Assembly: GCA_015039465.1 (NCBI GenBank) | Contig: MU130572.1 | Coordinates: forward strand, 298,622-362,621 | Reading direction: 5' to 3' | Length of the DNA stretch: 64,000 bases | Source of the DNA: Phlegmacium glaucopus | Lineage: Eukaryota; Basidiomycota; Agaricomycetes; Agaricales; Cortinariaceae | Part shown: one piece after another, positions 1 through 9,894 of the stretch | How the letters are laid out: every line of letters starts with the position of its first letter | How positions within the stretch are numbered: the stretch's first letter is position 1 | Notes under the pieces: model-generated | The model's database searches: none | What the model was told of the DNA's origin: nothing | The model's input: the letters and a program-made list of their open reading frames with translations, nothing else | Program-made: the position numbers and the translations under genes

Positions 1-28
1 ACTCAGTCGTAGCTCCCTCGGTTATCAC

Positions 29-736
29 TTGAAAAAACCCTCCCAAGAAAGGGTAGCCAAATCACTGGAACTCAAAGTCAGCATTGAAACGACCGACACC
101 GGAGAAGTAAACTCCTTTCTGTCCTTAATAGACTCCGGAGCCGACAGAAGGTTTATTGACAGAGACTATGTCAAAACTAACAGGCTCACAACAAAATCCC
201 TGTCAAACCCGATTCTGGTATTTAACGTTGACGGTACCCCAAATGAAGCCGGATCGATCACGGAAGTGGTTGATCTGATACTCAGGTATAAAGGACACTC
301 CGAGAGATCCTTGTTCGCGGTTACTGGACTAGGAAAACAAACCTTGATTCTCGGACATTCCTGGCTTACGATGCACAACCCGGAGATTGACTGGGCAACC
401 GGAGAAGTGAAAATGTCCCGCTGTCCACCCCGTTGTTGTTCGGAATGCAGGAATGAAATCCGAGAAGAACAAAAAATTCAAAAGGCAGAAATACGCCAAA
501 TTGAAAAATGTTCGACCGGCCCACTTCCGGCTCATGTAGAAGATTGTGATGAGGAGGATGAGGAGGAAAGTAGCCCAAACCCTGAACTTGAGGACGGCGA
601 CAGAATATTTGCCACCGGCCTACTACCACCGCAGGCAGATATCCGAGCCACCTCCACCATCTCCCAACGTCTTGCAGAAGCTTTCCAGCGCAACACACAA
701 TTGGAAACGAAAGAAGGAGTTCCAGATTATCTCTGA
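29..736 (+). pseudogene. gypsy retropepsin-like aspartic protease region (copy A)
   Basis: The frame carries the aspartyl protease signature DSGAD (about 131-145) followed by FIDRDYV, and further on the ILGHSWL motif (about 346-366) typical of fungal gypsy proteases. An acidic linker follows, then a TGA stop at 734-736, after which the same frame continues with RT N-terminal sequence. The start at 29 is only the first ATG in the window; the original polyprotein began further upstream. The same domain, better preserved at its start, is seen in copy B at 8930-9481. Confidence 0.8.
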
Positions 737-1769
737 GAGTTCGATAGTGTTTTTGCCAAAGAATCTTGTGATATCCTACCTGATCCGAAACCTTGGGACC
801 ACGCAGTAGAACTTATTCCGGGAGAAAAACCATCAGGTTGCAAGGTCTATCCTCTAGCTCCGACGGAACAAAAGGAACTTGACGCGTTCCTCCAGGAGAA
901 TTTAAACTCTGGACGCATCCGACCTTCCAAATCTCTGATGGCATCTCCGGTCTTCTTTATCAAAAAGAAAGACGGAAGTCTTCGGCTTGTTCAGGACTTA
1001 TCGAGCTCTCAACGCGATCACCATCAAAAACAAGTACCCACTTCCCCTCATTTCGGAACTGATTACCCAACTCCGGGGCGCTAAATACTTCACTAAGTTG
1101 GATGTCCGATGGGGTTTTAACAATGTCCGAATGAAGGAAGGGGACGAGTGGAAAGCAGCTTTCCGAACCAACCGGGGATTATTCGAGCCCCTGGTTATGT
1201 TTTTCGGCCTCACCAACAGTCCGGCTACTTTCCAAACAATGATGAATGACATCTTCCGCAAACTCATAATGGAAGGGGTTGTAGTGGTCTACCTTGATGA
1301 TATCCTGATATTCACGGAGACACTAGAGGAACACCGGTCCGTAACTCGGAGAGTACAGGAACTTTTACGAAAGCATAAACTCTTCCTAAAACCGGACAAG
1401 TGTGAATTCGAACAAACCAAGGTGGAATACCTCAGAGTCATAATATCCCATAACTCCGTCGAGATGGACCCCGTAAAAGTTGCTGGAGTAGCGGAATGGC
1501 CAATTCCGACGAACAAAAAGGAAGTCCAGTCATTTCTAGGCTTCACCAACTTTTACCGAAGGTTCAACCAAGACTTTTCTCATCACGCCCATCCCTTGTT
1601 CGATCTCACTAAAAGTGACGTTAAATGGAAATGGAATATGGAAGAGCAGTTGGCGTTCAATTCTCTCAAAAACTTGATCACTTCAACCCCAATTCTAGCC
1701 TCTCCGGACAACTCCAGACCGTTCCGACTTTGCAACCGGAGCTGTACTCTCCCAACAATCCCTCGATGA
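737..1769 (+). pseudogene. gypsy reverse transcriptase region (copy A)
   Basis: Bases 737-985 keep the frame of the protease and encode the RT lead-in (ASPVFFIKKKDGSLR, about 940-985). A frameshift near 985 moves the rest to another frame, which runs YRALNAITIKNKYPLP, KLDVRWGFN, the FGLTNSPATFQ motif and the catalytic YLDDILIF (about 1291-1314), then the thumb region to SFLGFTNFYRRF. A second frameshift near 1730 breaks the link to RNase H. All catalytic RT motifs are recognisable, but no single frame holds them. Confidence 0.88.
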
Positions 1770-2277
1770 TGAGAAATGGCACCCAGTCACGTTCCTGTCT
1801 AAATCCTTGTCTCCGGTCGAACGGAACTATGAGATCCATGACAAAGAGATGCTAGCAATCATCCGAGCCCTAGAAGAGTGGAGACACTTCTTCGAAGGAG
1901 CGGAACACAAGTGCGAGATCTGGACTGATCACAAGAACTTGGAATACTTCATGACAGCCAAAAAGCTCAATCGGAGACAAGCCCATTGGTCATTGTTCCT
2001 AGCCCGGTTTGATTTCCTCATGCACCACAGACCAGGCAAAAGCATGGGAAAACCGGACACCTTGTCGAGACGAGCGGATCATGGAACTGGAACTGGTGAC
2101 AATGACAACATCACACTCCTAACCCCAGGCTTTTTCGCGATTCCAGCCTTAGAAGGACTGGAAGTCATAGGAGAAGAACGAGACATCTTGAAAGACATCC
2201 AGAAGGGCACCCGAGAAGGTGTAAAAGAAGAGGCCATAGCTAAAGTGGTAAAGGAGTTGAAAACCACTCACACATGA
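1770..2277 (+). pseudogene. gypsy RNase H region (copy A)
   Basis: From about 1807 the frame reads VERNYEIHDKEMLAII, then WTDHKNLEYF and the RRQAHWSLFLARFDF and PGKSMGKPDTLSRR motifs of Ty3/gypsy RNase H and connection. The first catalytic part, with the DASDFATGAVLSQ-like segment, lies in the shifted frame around 1700-1790. The frame ends in a TGA at 2275-2277, and about 70 bases of shifted sequence follow before the integrase frame. Confidence 0.82.
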
Positions 2278-2349
2278 TCCGTCCGATCAGCAGAATGATC
2301 TCATGACAACGACATCCTCTCCTTCCGAGGAAAAATCTACTTTCCGGAC

Positions 2350-2919
2350 ATGTTTGACTTGCGAAGACGGATTGTATCCCTCTGCCATGACACCCTAATT
2401 GCTGGGCATCCTGGAAGATGGAAGACCCTCGAACTCGTATCCCAAAACTATTGGTGGCCACAGATGTCCAGATATATCGGAAAATATGCCTCAACCTGTG
2501 ACCTGTGTCTTCGGACTAAGGCTCAAAGACGCCACCCAGTCGGTGAACTCCATCCCCTCCCAATTCCGAAAGCTCCATGGGACAAAATCAGTGTGGACTT
2601 CATAGTGGAACTTCCGGAGTCTTCAGGATACGACTCGGTAATGGTAGTAGTTGATTCGGTCACCAAACGAGCTCATTTTGCACCAACCCTTACTACCACC
2701 TCCGCGTCTGGAACCGCCTGCCTTTATATCCAACATGTCTGGAAACATCATGGACTACCCCGGAGAGTGGTATCAGACAGAGGACCACAGTTCGTAGCGG
2801 AATTCACGCGTGAGCTCTACCGGATCCTCGGAATTAAGTTAGCAGCCACTACCGCCTATCATCCGCAAGGAGACGGCCAGACGGAACGAGTAAATCAGGA
2901 ATTGGAACAGTATCTCTGA
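2350..2919 (+). pseudogene. gypsy integrase, zinc-binding and catalytic core (copy A)
   Basis: The frame starts in the HHCC zinc-binding domain (HDTLIAGHPG, then CDLCLRTK) and continues through the DDE core: Asp in ISVDFIVELP (about 2590-2620), Asp in VVSDRGPQF (about 2770-2795) and Glu in DGQTERVNQELE (about 2872-2907). It ends at a TGA (2917-2919), after which homologous integrase sequence continues in the same frame up to another TGA near 3038. All three acidic residues are present. Confidence 0.88.
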
Positions 2920-3040
2920 CTCTTTACAAACCAGCGACAAACCAATTGGGCCAAACTCCTTCCCCTTGCGGAATTCCAGTACAATAATCATGTCCACTCC
3001 GCCACACAGCACCCACCTTTCCTCCTAGACTCCGGATGAA

Positions 3041-3713
3041 TCCCCCGAATGGGTTTTGAACCAAACCAACCGGAATCCCGAATGGAGTCCGTTAATGAAT
3101 TCACGGAACGAATGCGGAACACCCTAGATGAAGCGAAAGCAGCACTGGTCAAGTCTAAAGACGACATGGCAAGATATTATAATCAGAAAAGGACTTCGGC
3201 ACCGGAATACAAACCGGGAGACAAAGTATACCTGGATGCCAGCGACATACAAACAACGAGACCATCCAGGAAATTGTCCCATCGGCACCTAGGCCCCTTT
3301 CCGATCGAAGAACGAGTCGGCAACAACGCTTACCGACTCCAACTTCCCTTGTCCATGAAACGACTCCATCCGGTCTTCAACGTAGTCAAACTAACTCCAG
3401 CCCCGATAGACCCGATCCCTGGAAGACGCATTCCGACTCCTCCACTTCCGGAAATCATTGATGGAGAAGAGGAGTGGGTCGTCGAGGAAATCCTCGACAG
3501 CGGAGTTATAAACAGGAGGTTCCGATACCTCGTGAAGTGGCAAGACTTCGGAATCGAACATAACACCTGGGAGCCTCAGGAAAACATATATGCCCCCGAA
3601 TTAGTTGCGGAATTCCACAAGAAATACCCCGGAGCTCCTAAGCACATCAGGATGGCCAAATTCGAACAGTTTCCTTTCGTGCCGGGACGTCACCTACCGA
3701 AGGGGGGGATGGA
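3041..3713 (+). pseudogene. gypsy integrase C-terminus plus chromodomain (copy A)
   Basis: After the in-frame TGA near 3038 the frame gives the integrase C-terminal region (YKPGDKVYLDASDI, then RKLSHRHLGPFPI and LHPVFNVVKL). A chromodomain follows at about 3469-3630: EWVVEEILDS, RYLVKWQDF, NTWEPQENI. The frame formally runs on to 3837 but past 3713 it reads LTR sequence. The chromodomain keeps aromatic residues at the three cage positions (W, W, F), as in group I chromoviruses and HP1. Confidence 0.88.
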
Positions 3714-4126
3714 TGTTAGGGGACACCCGACTTTAACCCAAACCTCAACTCTAGAATCATACACCCCACCTTTCCGACGACCTCCGACCTTCCGTCCAAC
3801 TCCGCTTCCGTCACCGGTTGACTCCGGAACCCCGTAGTTCCGCTCCGACTCCAGTCCTCCGATTCACTCCGTCTTTTATTTCTATTTTTCATATCGCACC
3901 ACTTCTTATTTAATTAATTAATTATTATTGTATCATTCCTTTATTTATTTTATATCTCCATTATGTCCATATTAGTACTTAAACACCCCCAGCCTAGCAG
4001 GGATCCCCATCCTTTCCTCTTTGGATCCCCTGCTAGGTAAGTCACTTGTAGATATCTTTTCTGAAATATTATTAACTTTGGATCCCCTGCTAGCTTGACT
4101 AAGTCAGCGTCGCAGTTGCCCTAACA
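3714..4126 (+). repeat. 3' LTR of gypsy copy A (413 bp)
   Basis: The repeat starts TGTTAGGGGACACC and ends TTGCCCTAACA, so it has TG...CA ends and short inverted termini. It contains TTAAA as a likely TATA element, an internal hairpin (CCTAGCAGGGATCC pairing with GGATCCCCTGCTAGG) and a third GGATCCCCTGCTAG before its end. It is almost the same as the LTR at 9482-9894. The target duplication cannot be tested because the left end is outside the window. Confidence 0.92.
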
Positions 4127-4189
4127 ATCTCAGCCCTAAATAAAGAAATAAATAAAGAGTTTAAGTGCCAAGGATTAAGTTGGAACTTA

Positions 4190-5509
4190 CTTAGCCTCGG
4201 TCTTTGTGTGCTGTCTATGTGAGTAGGTCACTTCTCCTTTTCCTTTGGCTCATGCGAACATGGCCGTAATTGACGCATTTGCCAGTCCATATTTTGCTAC
4301 AATACTTTGCACCTGTGATAAGTCATGTGTTTCAGATGCGGCTTTCACCACATCATCACCCCAGCAAATCTTGGCATGTTTTATGAGGTTGCTTGTCGAA
4401 GAAGCATCCGTCTTGTCAACATATTGATTCACACATCTCGGAGAACGACCCTTGCCTTTACAAGACTTGGCAAGGCAGGTAAAGACATGTGCCCTTCATC
4501 CATTGAAGTATTTGATGGTGGGGTTGGGTTTGAAAAATGCATAGATGGTTGCATTCCAGCCTCGTTGAAGATGAGCTAATGACCGGTAAGTGATGAATCA
4601 CAATTGAGTACCTTTGCAAAATTACTTACCCAACTCAGCTTCTGCTGTTTCTTTAGGTTTTTCTTCGACTTCCTCCTCCTCCTCCCCCTCCTCTTCATCA
4701 TCATCTTCCAGTGGTGGGGGCACATCGTCAGAGTCTCTTATGACAATGTCATCCTCATCGTCGCTATCTTCATCGGACTCAATAATATGCCTTGGATTTT
4801 TCAGGAAGAGGCGCAGTGGAGCCTCATCAACATCTTCAACGTCTTCAATGGTTGCTTGGTGGCCTTTTGGATTAGGTTTGGATTTGAAAATGGGATCATT
4901 GTGGGTGGTTTTTTTTTTTTTTTTTGGGCAGGAGAAGCCTCATTGAGATCTTCGACAGCAGTATTGCAGCCTTTGGGTTTTGGTTTAGGCTTTGGTTTGG
5001 GTTCGTGAGTGATGTTCTTTTTTTTGATGAGATGATTTTCTGTATTCATCTGTACTTTCTTTCTTTCTGCCTGGAGAGCTAAGCACTGCAACTCGGCATT
5101 GTTGGGATCCTGCAAAGAGAAAGCTTGCTTGCATTTACAACTGGTACTAGCCTCAGGTTGGGCCAGGCCTGGATCATTATTAGCAGTGGCAGGGAACGGG
5201 ATTTGCATTGACATATTTGTAACAATTCTGTGTAGCATAGGCTGCGTAGAGTTGTAGACTACTGACTAAGTATATGTTTTCCCCTTTGGTGGCATAGGTG
5301 TGCTGTAGATGTGGCCGGCATTGTGTTGGGATGATGATTGAGGCCACTGATTGTTGAGATGATGAGCTGTAGATTATTGAGCCACCAGGAGCCACCTGAC
5401 GGGTATGGGAACAGGTACGGGTATGACAAGGGTATGAAAATTAAAACCCGTACCTGTACCTTTACTTACCCGTTGCATTTACCCGGATGGATTTGCTGAC
5501 CCCTGTCAT
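4190..5509 (-). mobile_element. hAT-like DNA transposon relic, 5' part
   Basis: Read on the minus strand, the right end is CAGGGGTCAGCAAATCC (5509 leftward) followed by repeats of GTACGGGT/ACCCGTAC, as at ends of many fungal hAT elements. Inside, broken frames encode a lysine- and proline-rich segment (about 4801-5238) and a BED-like zinc-finger piece (NLIKHAKICWGDD, about 4340-4400) then, past a TGA, KGKGEVTYSHRQHTKTEA (about 4193-4250). The transposase core and the other end are missing. The hAT assignment rests on my recollection of these motifs. Confidence 0.5.
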
Positions 5510-6031
5510 TCACTAAATATGATATCATGTGGTAGCTACTATTGAGAGAACCAGACTGAACTGGACTTCAGCATCACTATCAGTCATGCTGGAGGTGAGG
5601 AGCAACAACAACAAGCAGCCCCCATCAGGCATTGGTGAGGTGTGCAAAACCTCCAGGACTTGTCACAATCTAAAACAGAAATTGCCCACCTTCCCATTTT
5701 GGGGCTGTGAGAATAATCCAGCTGCCATCAAAATGAGAATGTGAGCTGGATTATCGTTGCTGAACAGACCCTAAGGTAATGCAAGACTTGCCAGTAACTT
5801 CCATGATTGCATGTGTTGATGGTGATGGCCTTCATTGCCATGTGAAAACAATTTACTCACTGTTTTTTGTCTGTCAATCCCTGGCATCTTTAAGAAACTC
5901 AATGCTCACAAAGACACTATAAAAATACCAGTATAATTTCATTTGAAGGGACTTGTATATGCCACATGGAGCGATGGCCCTCACCCACAAGTTTGATCTT
6001 GATAAGAGTTTTATAATATCAACTCAGTGGG
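5510..6031. other. No gene seen (522 bp)
   Basis: Unique-looking sequence between the hAT-like end and an LTR fragment. Short open frames here show no motif and I see no repeat or RNA gene. Confidence 0.5.
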
Positions 6032-6150
6032 TGTTAGGGGACACCCAATTTTCGACTGAACCACCAACTCCTGATCGGGCCCAAACCCTACCCCAGTCCT
6101 GACTCCGAACCAACTCCTGATTCTACTCCGGAATCAACACCTGACCGTGA
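6032..6150 (+). repeat. gypsy-family LTR fragment (5' 120 bp)
   Basis: Starts with the same TGTTAGGGGACACCC as the complete LTRs and shares the following run of short CCAACTCCTGA-like repeats, then stops matching near 6150. It is a truncated relic of the same LTR family. The right border is approximate. Confidence 0.7.
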
Positions 6151-6487
6151 CTTGTAGGGCTGCACACCATACCGTAATGGTAGTTGGCCATAGACATATG
6201 GCTGTATTTTTTCATATTTAAGCCTTCCACAATATGGGTACGGTTTGGTACCGTACTGTACTGTACACTGTAAAAATATGGTTTGGCAGAGTATTTTTAC
6301 CGATGCCGAGCAACAATAAAGGGTCAAAAAAAATATTTGATGTCAGATTTAGCCTCTTTAGGCTAATCCGGCTCCCCCTCAAGCCATTACATTGTCACCA
6401 ACCCTAAAATTTGGCTGACCTGTATGGCAGCCGTAGGTTTACGGCCATATTCTTGATGTCCCAAACCCTTCATGGTACAGGTACCGT
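6151..6487. other. AT-rich unclassified stretch with short palindromes
   Basis: Begins near GGGCTGCACACC and holds GTAC-rich palindromes around 6237-6270 and an ACCGTAATGGTA/TACAGGTACCGT pair near its ends. This could be a small non-autonomous transposon fragment lying between two LTR pieces. No coding frame is credible. Confidence 0.3.
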
Positions 6488-6887
6488 TGTTAGGGGACAC
6501 CCGATTTCAAACCCAACTCCCAACTCCCGATTGGTCCCAAACCTGATCTCACTCCCAAACCTGACTCAACTCCTGAACATCTACATTCCACCTCCCACAA
6601 CTCCCGATCGGACCTGACCCAAACCAAACTTGCGACTTTGTAATTATTATTTCATTATTTTATATGACACCACTTTTATTATTTTATTCTCGTATCATTT
6701 ATTTATTTATTTTCATATGTCCATTATGTCCATATCTGTACTTAAATAGCTCCTCATCTTAGCAGGGATCCCTATCTTTTTCTTTTAGGATCCCCTGCTA
6801 GGTGAGTTAGTTATAGTCACATTTATAATATATTAATTTAGGATCCCCTGCTAGCTTGACTAAGTTGGTGTCACAGTTGCCCTAACA
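6488..6887 (+). repeat. 5' LTR of gypsy copy B (400 bp)
   Basis: TGTTAGGGGACACCC start and TTGCCCTAACA end. TTAAATA (6742-6748) is the likely TATA element. The internal hairpin TAGCAGGGATCC / GGATCCCCTGCTA is kept. The tract right after it, GGAAAAGATC (6891-6900), could pair with ATCTTTTTC (6774-6782) in the LTR. Confidence 0.9.
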
Positions 6888-7049
6888 TCAGGAAAAGATC
6901 TCACATAGGACCAATCCTGATCAGGACTTTTCACCATAGTCCGGTTCTCAGCCCCCAACTCAGGCCAAGCCAACTCAGTGCACTCCCCAATCGAGACTCC
7001 CTCCTCACCTCCACAGCACGCATCGCCCAGCAGCTCCTTCTTCTCAATC

Positions 7050-7613
7050 ATGGATGAGGATCGGTCTGACCAAATCACCCACTTGGAACAAGCAGTTGCC
7101 TTGTTGCAGGCTCAGGGTGTTGAAAGTAAACACCAGTTCAACCAGATTATGGCAGCATTGAGCATAAGGAACTCAACCCCTGTAACACCACCTGTATTAC
7201 AAAAACCTGACAATCCTTGTCATACTCGTTCGGCCCAGCCCGCACTGCCAGCCGAGTTTGACAGGGAACACTCCAAAGGAATGGCATTCCTTCATTCATG
7301 CCAAAATTACATTCGGCTCTGCCCTGATGAGTTTTCGGATGCACAAACCCGAATCGTCTGGGCCATGTCTTATATGAAGTCCAGACAAGCGTCAAAATGG
7401 GTAGCTAGAGTATTCCAATGGGAAACTGACAACCCGGAGTCAAACTGATTCTTTGATTGGAGCAACTTTTGGGACAAATTCAAAAAGGAGTTTTGCCCAG
7501 CAAATGCAGACTCGGTCGCTATCAACCAACTAGAGTCTACTGGATATTTCCAGAAAAACCGGTCTTTGGAAGACTATGTAGACAAATTCCAGGACCTCAT
7601 CACAGACTCTGGG
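7050..7613 (+). pseudogene. gypsy gag, N-terminal and central part (copy B)
   Basis: The frame from MDEDRSDQITHLEQ gives a coiled-coil-like start, then the retrotransposon gag core: EFDREHSKGMAFLHSCQ, YIRLCPDEFSD, IVWAMSYMKSRQASKW, VFQWETDNPE. A TGA at 7446-7448 stands where copy C has TGG, after which homologous gag goes on (FFDWSNFWDKFKKEF) to the solo LTR insertion at 7613. Upstream ATGs exist (6978) but the conserved start is the one at 7050. Confidence 0.85.
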
Positions 7614-8180
7614 TGTTAAGTTTAAAACAAGGGGTCACACCGGATCGGACGGAACGGAACCGGAACAAGTAACGGAAAGGACTTTGGCCTCAGCATATGT
7701 GCTGTGCCGCCCAGCTCCTACAATGTCCTGATTTCGGAACCGGAAGAGAACGGAAAGTCGGAAGACCTCAGTGACTTAGAGGACAAACAAGAGGAGGAAA
7801 CTAAGATGATATTTGAACTGAGGGAAAACATACAAGTTCGAGTACTTTAAATATAAAAGGAATTGCAACTGAAATATAGAATATAAATATAAGTGCTGCG
7901 TTCTGCTCCCGGAAAAGGTCCTGCATTCTAGGGTGAATAATCCATGGCTGGTGTGCTGACTGATAGTGGGAAAGTGATGACAAAGGAATAGTTGTTATGA
8001 CGAAGGTGTGGTAAGGGGTTTGGGATATCGTCGGAAGAGTTGGAGTGATACAGAGAAGTCTCGGAGTCGGATGTAGGAGGAGTAGAGTTGGAGACAAAGG
8101 AAAGTACTGGAACAGAGTACGGACTACCGGAAACAACTCCGATGGAGTCGGACTGGAGTAACGTGTGATGGAATGTAACA
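7614..8180 (-). repeat. Solo LTR of a second retroelement family, inserted in gag
   Basis: On the minus strand it runs from TGTTACATTCC to AAACTTAACA (567 bp). The bases CTGGG flank it on both sides (7609-7613 and 8181-8185), a perfect 5-bp target duplication, so the insertion is complete and clean. The same LTR lies in the opposite direction at 11941-12506. No internal region is attached, so it is a solo LTR left by recombination. Confidence 0.9.
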
Positions 8181-8185
8181 CTGGG

Positions 8186-8730
8186 TACCCCAACCCAAAG
8201 ACCGTTGTGGTGAAATTCCAAAGGGGCCTTAACGCCCAAATACAAAACTCAATTGCTACTATGGCTTCAGGAAGGCCATCTGACACCGATCCAGCTGAAT
8301 GGTACCGAGTGGCCCAAATGGTAGATGAAAACAGGGCAACTAATGAGGCCTTTCAATCAGCTTACAGAGGTTCAGCCCTGGTTGCTTCTCGACCGACTGG
8401 TACCACTATGCTCCGGATGAACGTGTCTGCCCCACCATCAAAAAATGCACATCTTGTACCCACCCCAGGGAACCAGTGCCAATGGATGTTGATGCCGCCT
8501 GAAAAGCAAAAGTGTCAATGCTGGTATCTTGTTTCAGATGTGGAGGCCTAGGCCACTTAGGCAGAGACTGCAAAAAATGGTTCCACATTCAGATGATAAC
8601 CGATAACAAGTTGCAGACTATTCTGGAGTACCAACTGGCAAAACACAATTCAGTAACCGAGCAAGGAGCAACAGAGTGTTTGGGAACGACCAAACCAGAA
8701 TGTTCGGAATTGACCAAACAGGGGTGCTGA
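8186..8730 (+). pseudogene. gypsy gag, C-terminal part with CCHC knuckle (copy B)
   Basis: Gag resumes after the solo LTR (KTVVVKFQRGLNAQIQNSIA, about 8196-8260; MASGRPSDTDPAEWYRVAQ). A frameshift near 8500 leads to the zinc knuckle CFRCGGLGHLGRDC (8530-8571), the nucleic-acid-binding CCHC motif of gag. The frame ends at a TGA (8728-8730). Confidence 0.82.
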
Positions 8731-8929
8731 CCAATCAGCTCAGAGGTTTTTACCAACACAACAAGTGAACCGTACACCCTCGTTGTCAACAACCAACCGA
8801 TTCACTATTTTACCTGTAGATACTATAAGTGAAATAGATGAGACGGTTGAAAACATCAAAGTTGTACAAACTGTAGCAGAACGTCTGAAGAAGTCCTGAA
8901 TATTCTGACCTCATTGGGAACAATGCCTC

Positions 8930-9481
8930 CCTAACAAGTTCACTATCGGATCCTTAGAGGGTGGCTCCCAATCCCTGAAACTCAAAGTCAATATTGAGAC
9001 CACTGACACTGGAGAAATAATGTCCCTCCAATCTCTGGTTGATTCAGGGGCCAATGGACAATTCATTGACCAAAACTATGTCAAAACCAACTGGTTCACC
9101 ACCCAAACACTGTCAAACATGATCCCTGTGTTCAATGCTGATGGCACCCTGAATGAGGCTGGCTCAATCACCGAAGTCGTTGACCTTGTACTTAGATACA
9201 AAGGACATTCAGAAAGATCCCTGTTTGTGGTCACTGGACTGGGAAAACAAACTGTGATCCTGGGACATTCCTGGTTAAAGATGCACAACCCTGAGATCAA
9301 CTGGGCAACTGGGGAGGTTGGGATGTCCCGCTGTCCCCCCCGTTGTTGCTCAGAATGTCGAAATGAAATTTGGGAAGAACAAAAAGTTCAAAAAATGGAC
9401 AGCTGCCGGATTGAAAAATGTTCAATCGGTCTGCTCCTGACTCACATGGAAGACTATGATGAAGAGGACAAGGAAGATGAC
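8930..9481 (+). pseudogene. gypsy protease region (copy B), fused to LTR
   Basis: The segment reads LVDSGANGQFIDQNYVKTN and later ILGHSWLKMHNPEINWATG, closely matching copy A. The acidic tail DEEDKEDD is joined directly to the LTR of copy C; the stop at 9485-9487 lies inside that LTR. The first part, from about 8930, is in a neighbouring frame. Confidence 0.82.
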
Positions 9482-9894
9482 TGTTAGGGGACACCTGATT
9501 TCAACCCAAACCTTAACCTCAGAATCATACATCCCGCCTTTCCGACGACCTCCGACCTTCCGTCCAACTCTGCTTCCGTCACCGGTTTACTCCAGAACTC
9601 CATAACTCCATTCTGACTCTGATCCTCCGGTTCGCTCCGTCTTTTATTTTTATTTTTCACATCACACCACTTCTTATTTAATTAATTAATTATTATTGTA
9701 TCATTCCTTTATTTATTTTATATCTCCGTTATGTCCATATTAGTACTTAAACACCCCCAGCCTAGCAGGGATCCCCATCCTTTCCTCTTTGGATCCCCTG
9801 CTAGGTAAGTCACTTGTAGATATCTTTTCTGAAATATTATTAACTTTGGATCCCCTGCTAGCTTGACTAAGTCAGCACCGCAGTTGCCCTAACA
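9482..9894 (+). repeat. LTR of gypsy copy C (413 bp)
   Basis: TGTTAGGGGACACC to TTGCCCTAACA. Contains TTAAA (9747-9751), the hairpin arms 9761-9774 and 9791-9805, and a third copy of the right arm at 9848-9861. Followed at 9897-9906 by AGAAAAGGAT, which could pair with ATCCTTTCCT at 9777-9786. Confidence 0.92.

Larger units (their letters stand above)
1..4126 (+). mobile_element. Ty3/gypsy chromovirus, copy A, 5'-truncated by window edge
   Basis: The order protease, reverse transcriptase, RNase H, integrase, chromodomain, 3' LTR is that of a Ty3/gypsy chromovirus. The 5' LTR and gag lie to the left of the window. The polyprotein is split over at least five frames or stops, so this copy is dead. 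A purine-rich tract (3699-3713) lies directly before the LTR, as expected of the plus-strand primer. Sister copies of the family occur at 6488-9481 and 9482-10462. Confidence 0.9.
6488..9481 (+). mobile_element. gypsy copy B: LTR, gag, protease, then cut by copy C
   Basis: A 400-bp LTR is followed by a primer-site-like tract, gag, a CCHC knuckle and the protease. At 9481/9482 the protease frame runs directly into a perfect LTR start. Compared with copy A, everything after the protease (RT to chromodomain) is missing. A foreign solo LTR with a 5-bp target duplication interrupts gag at 7614-8180. The LTR differs clearly from the copy A and C LTRs, so B is the older insertion. Confidence 0.8.

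Noticed and set aside
7801..8286. 161-codon minus-strand frame
   Set aside because: Lies mostly inside the solo LTR and reappears in the other LTR copy (11862-12266) with different breaks; no protein motif.
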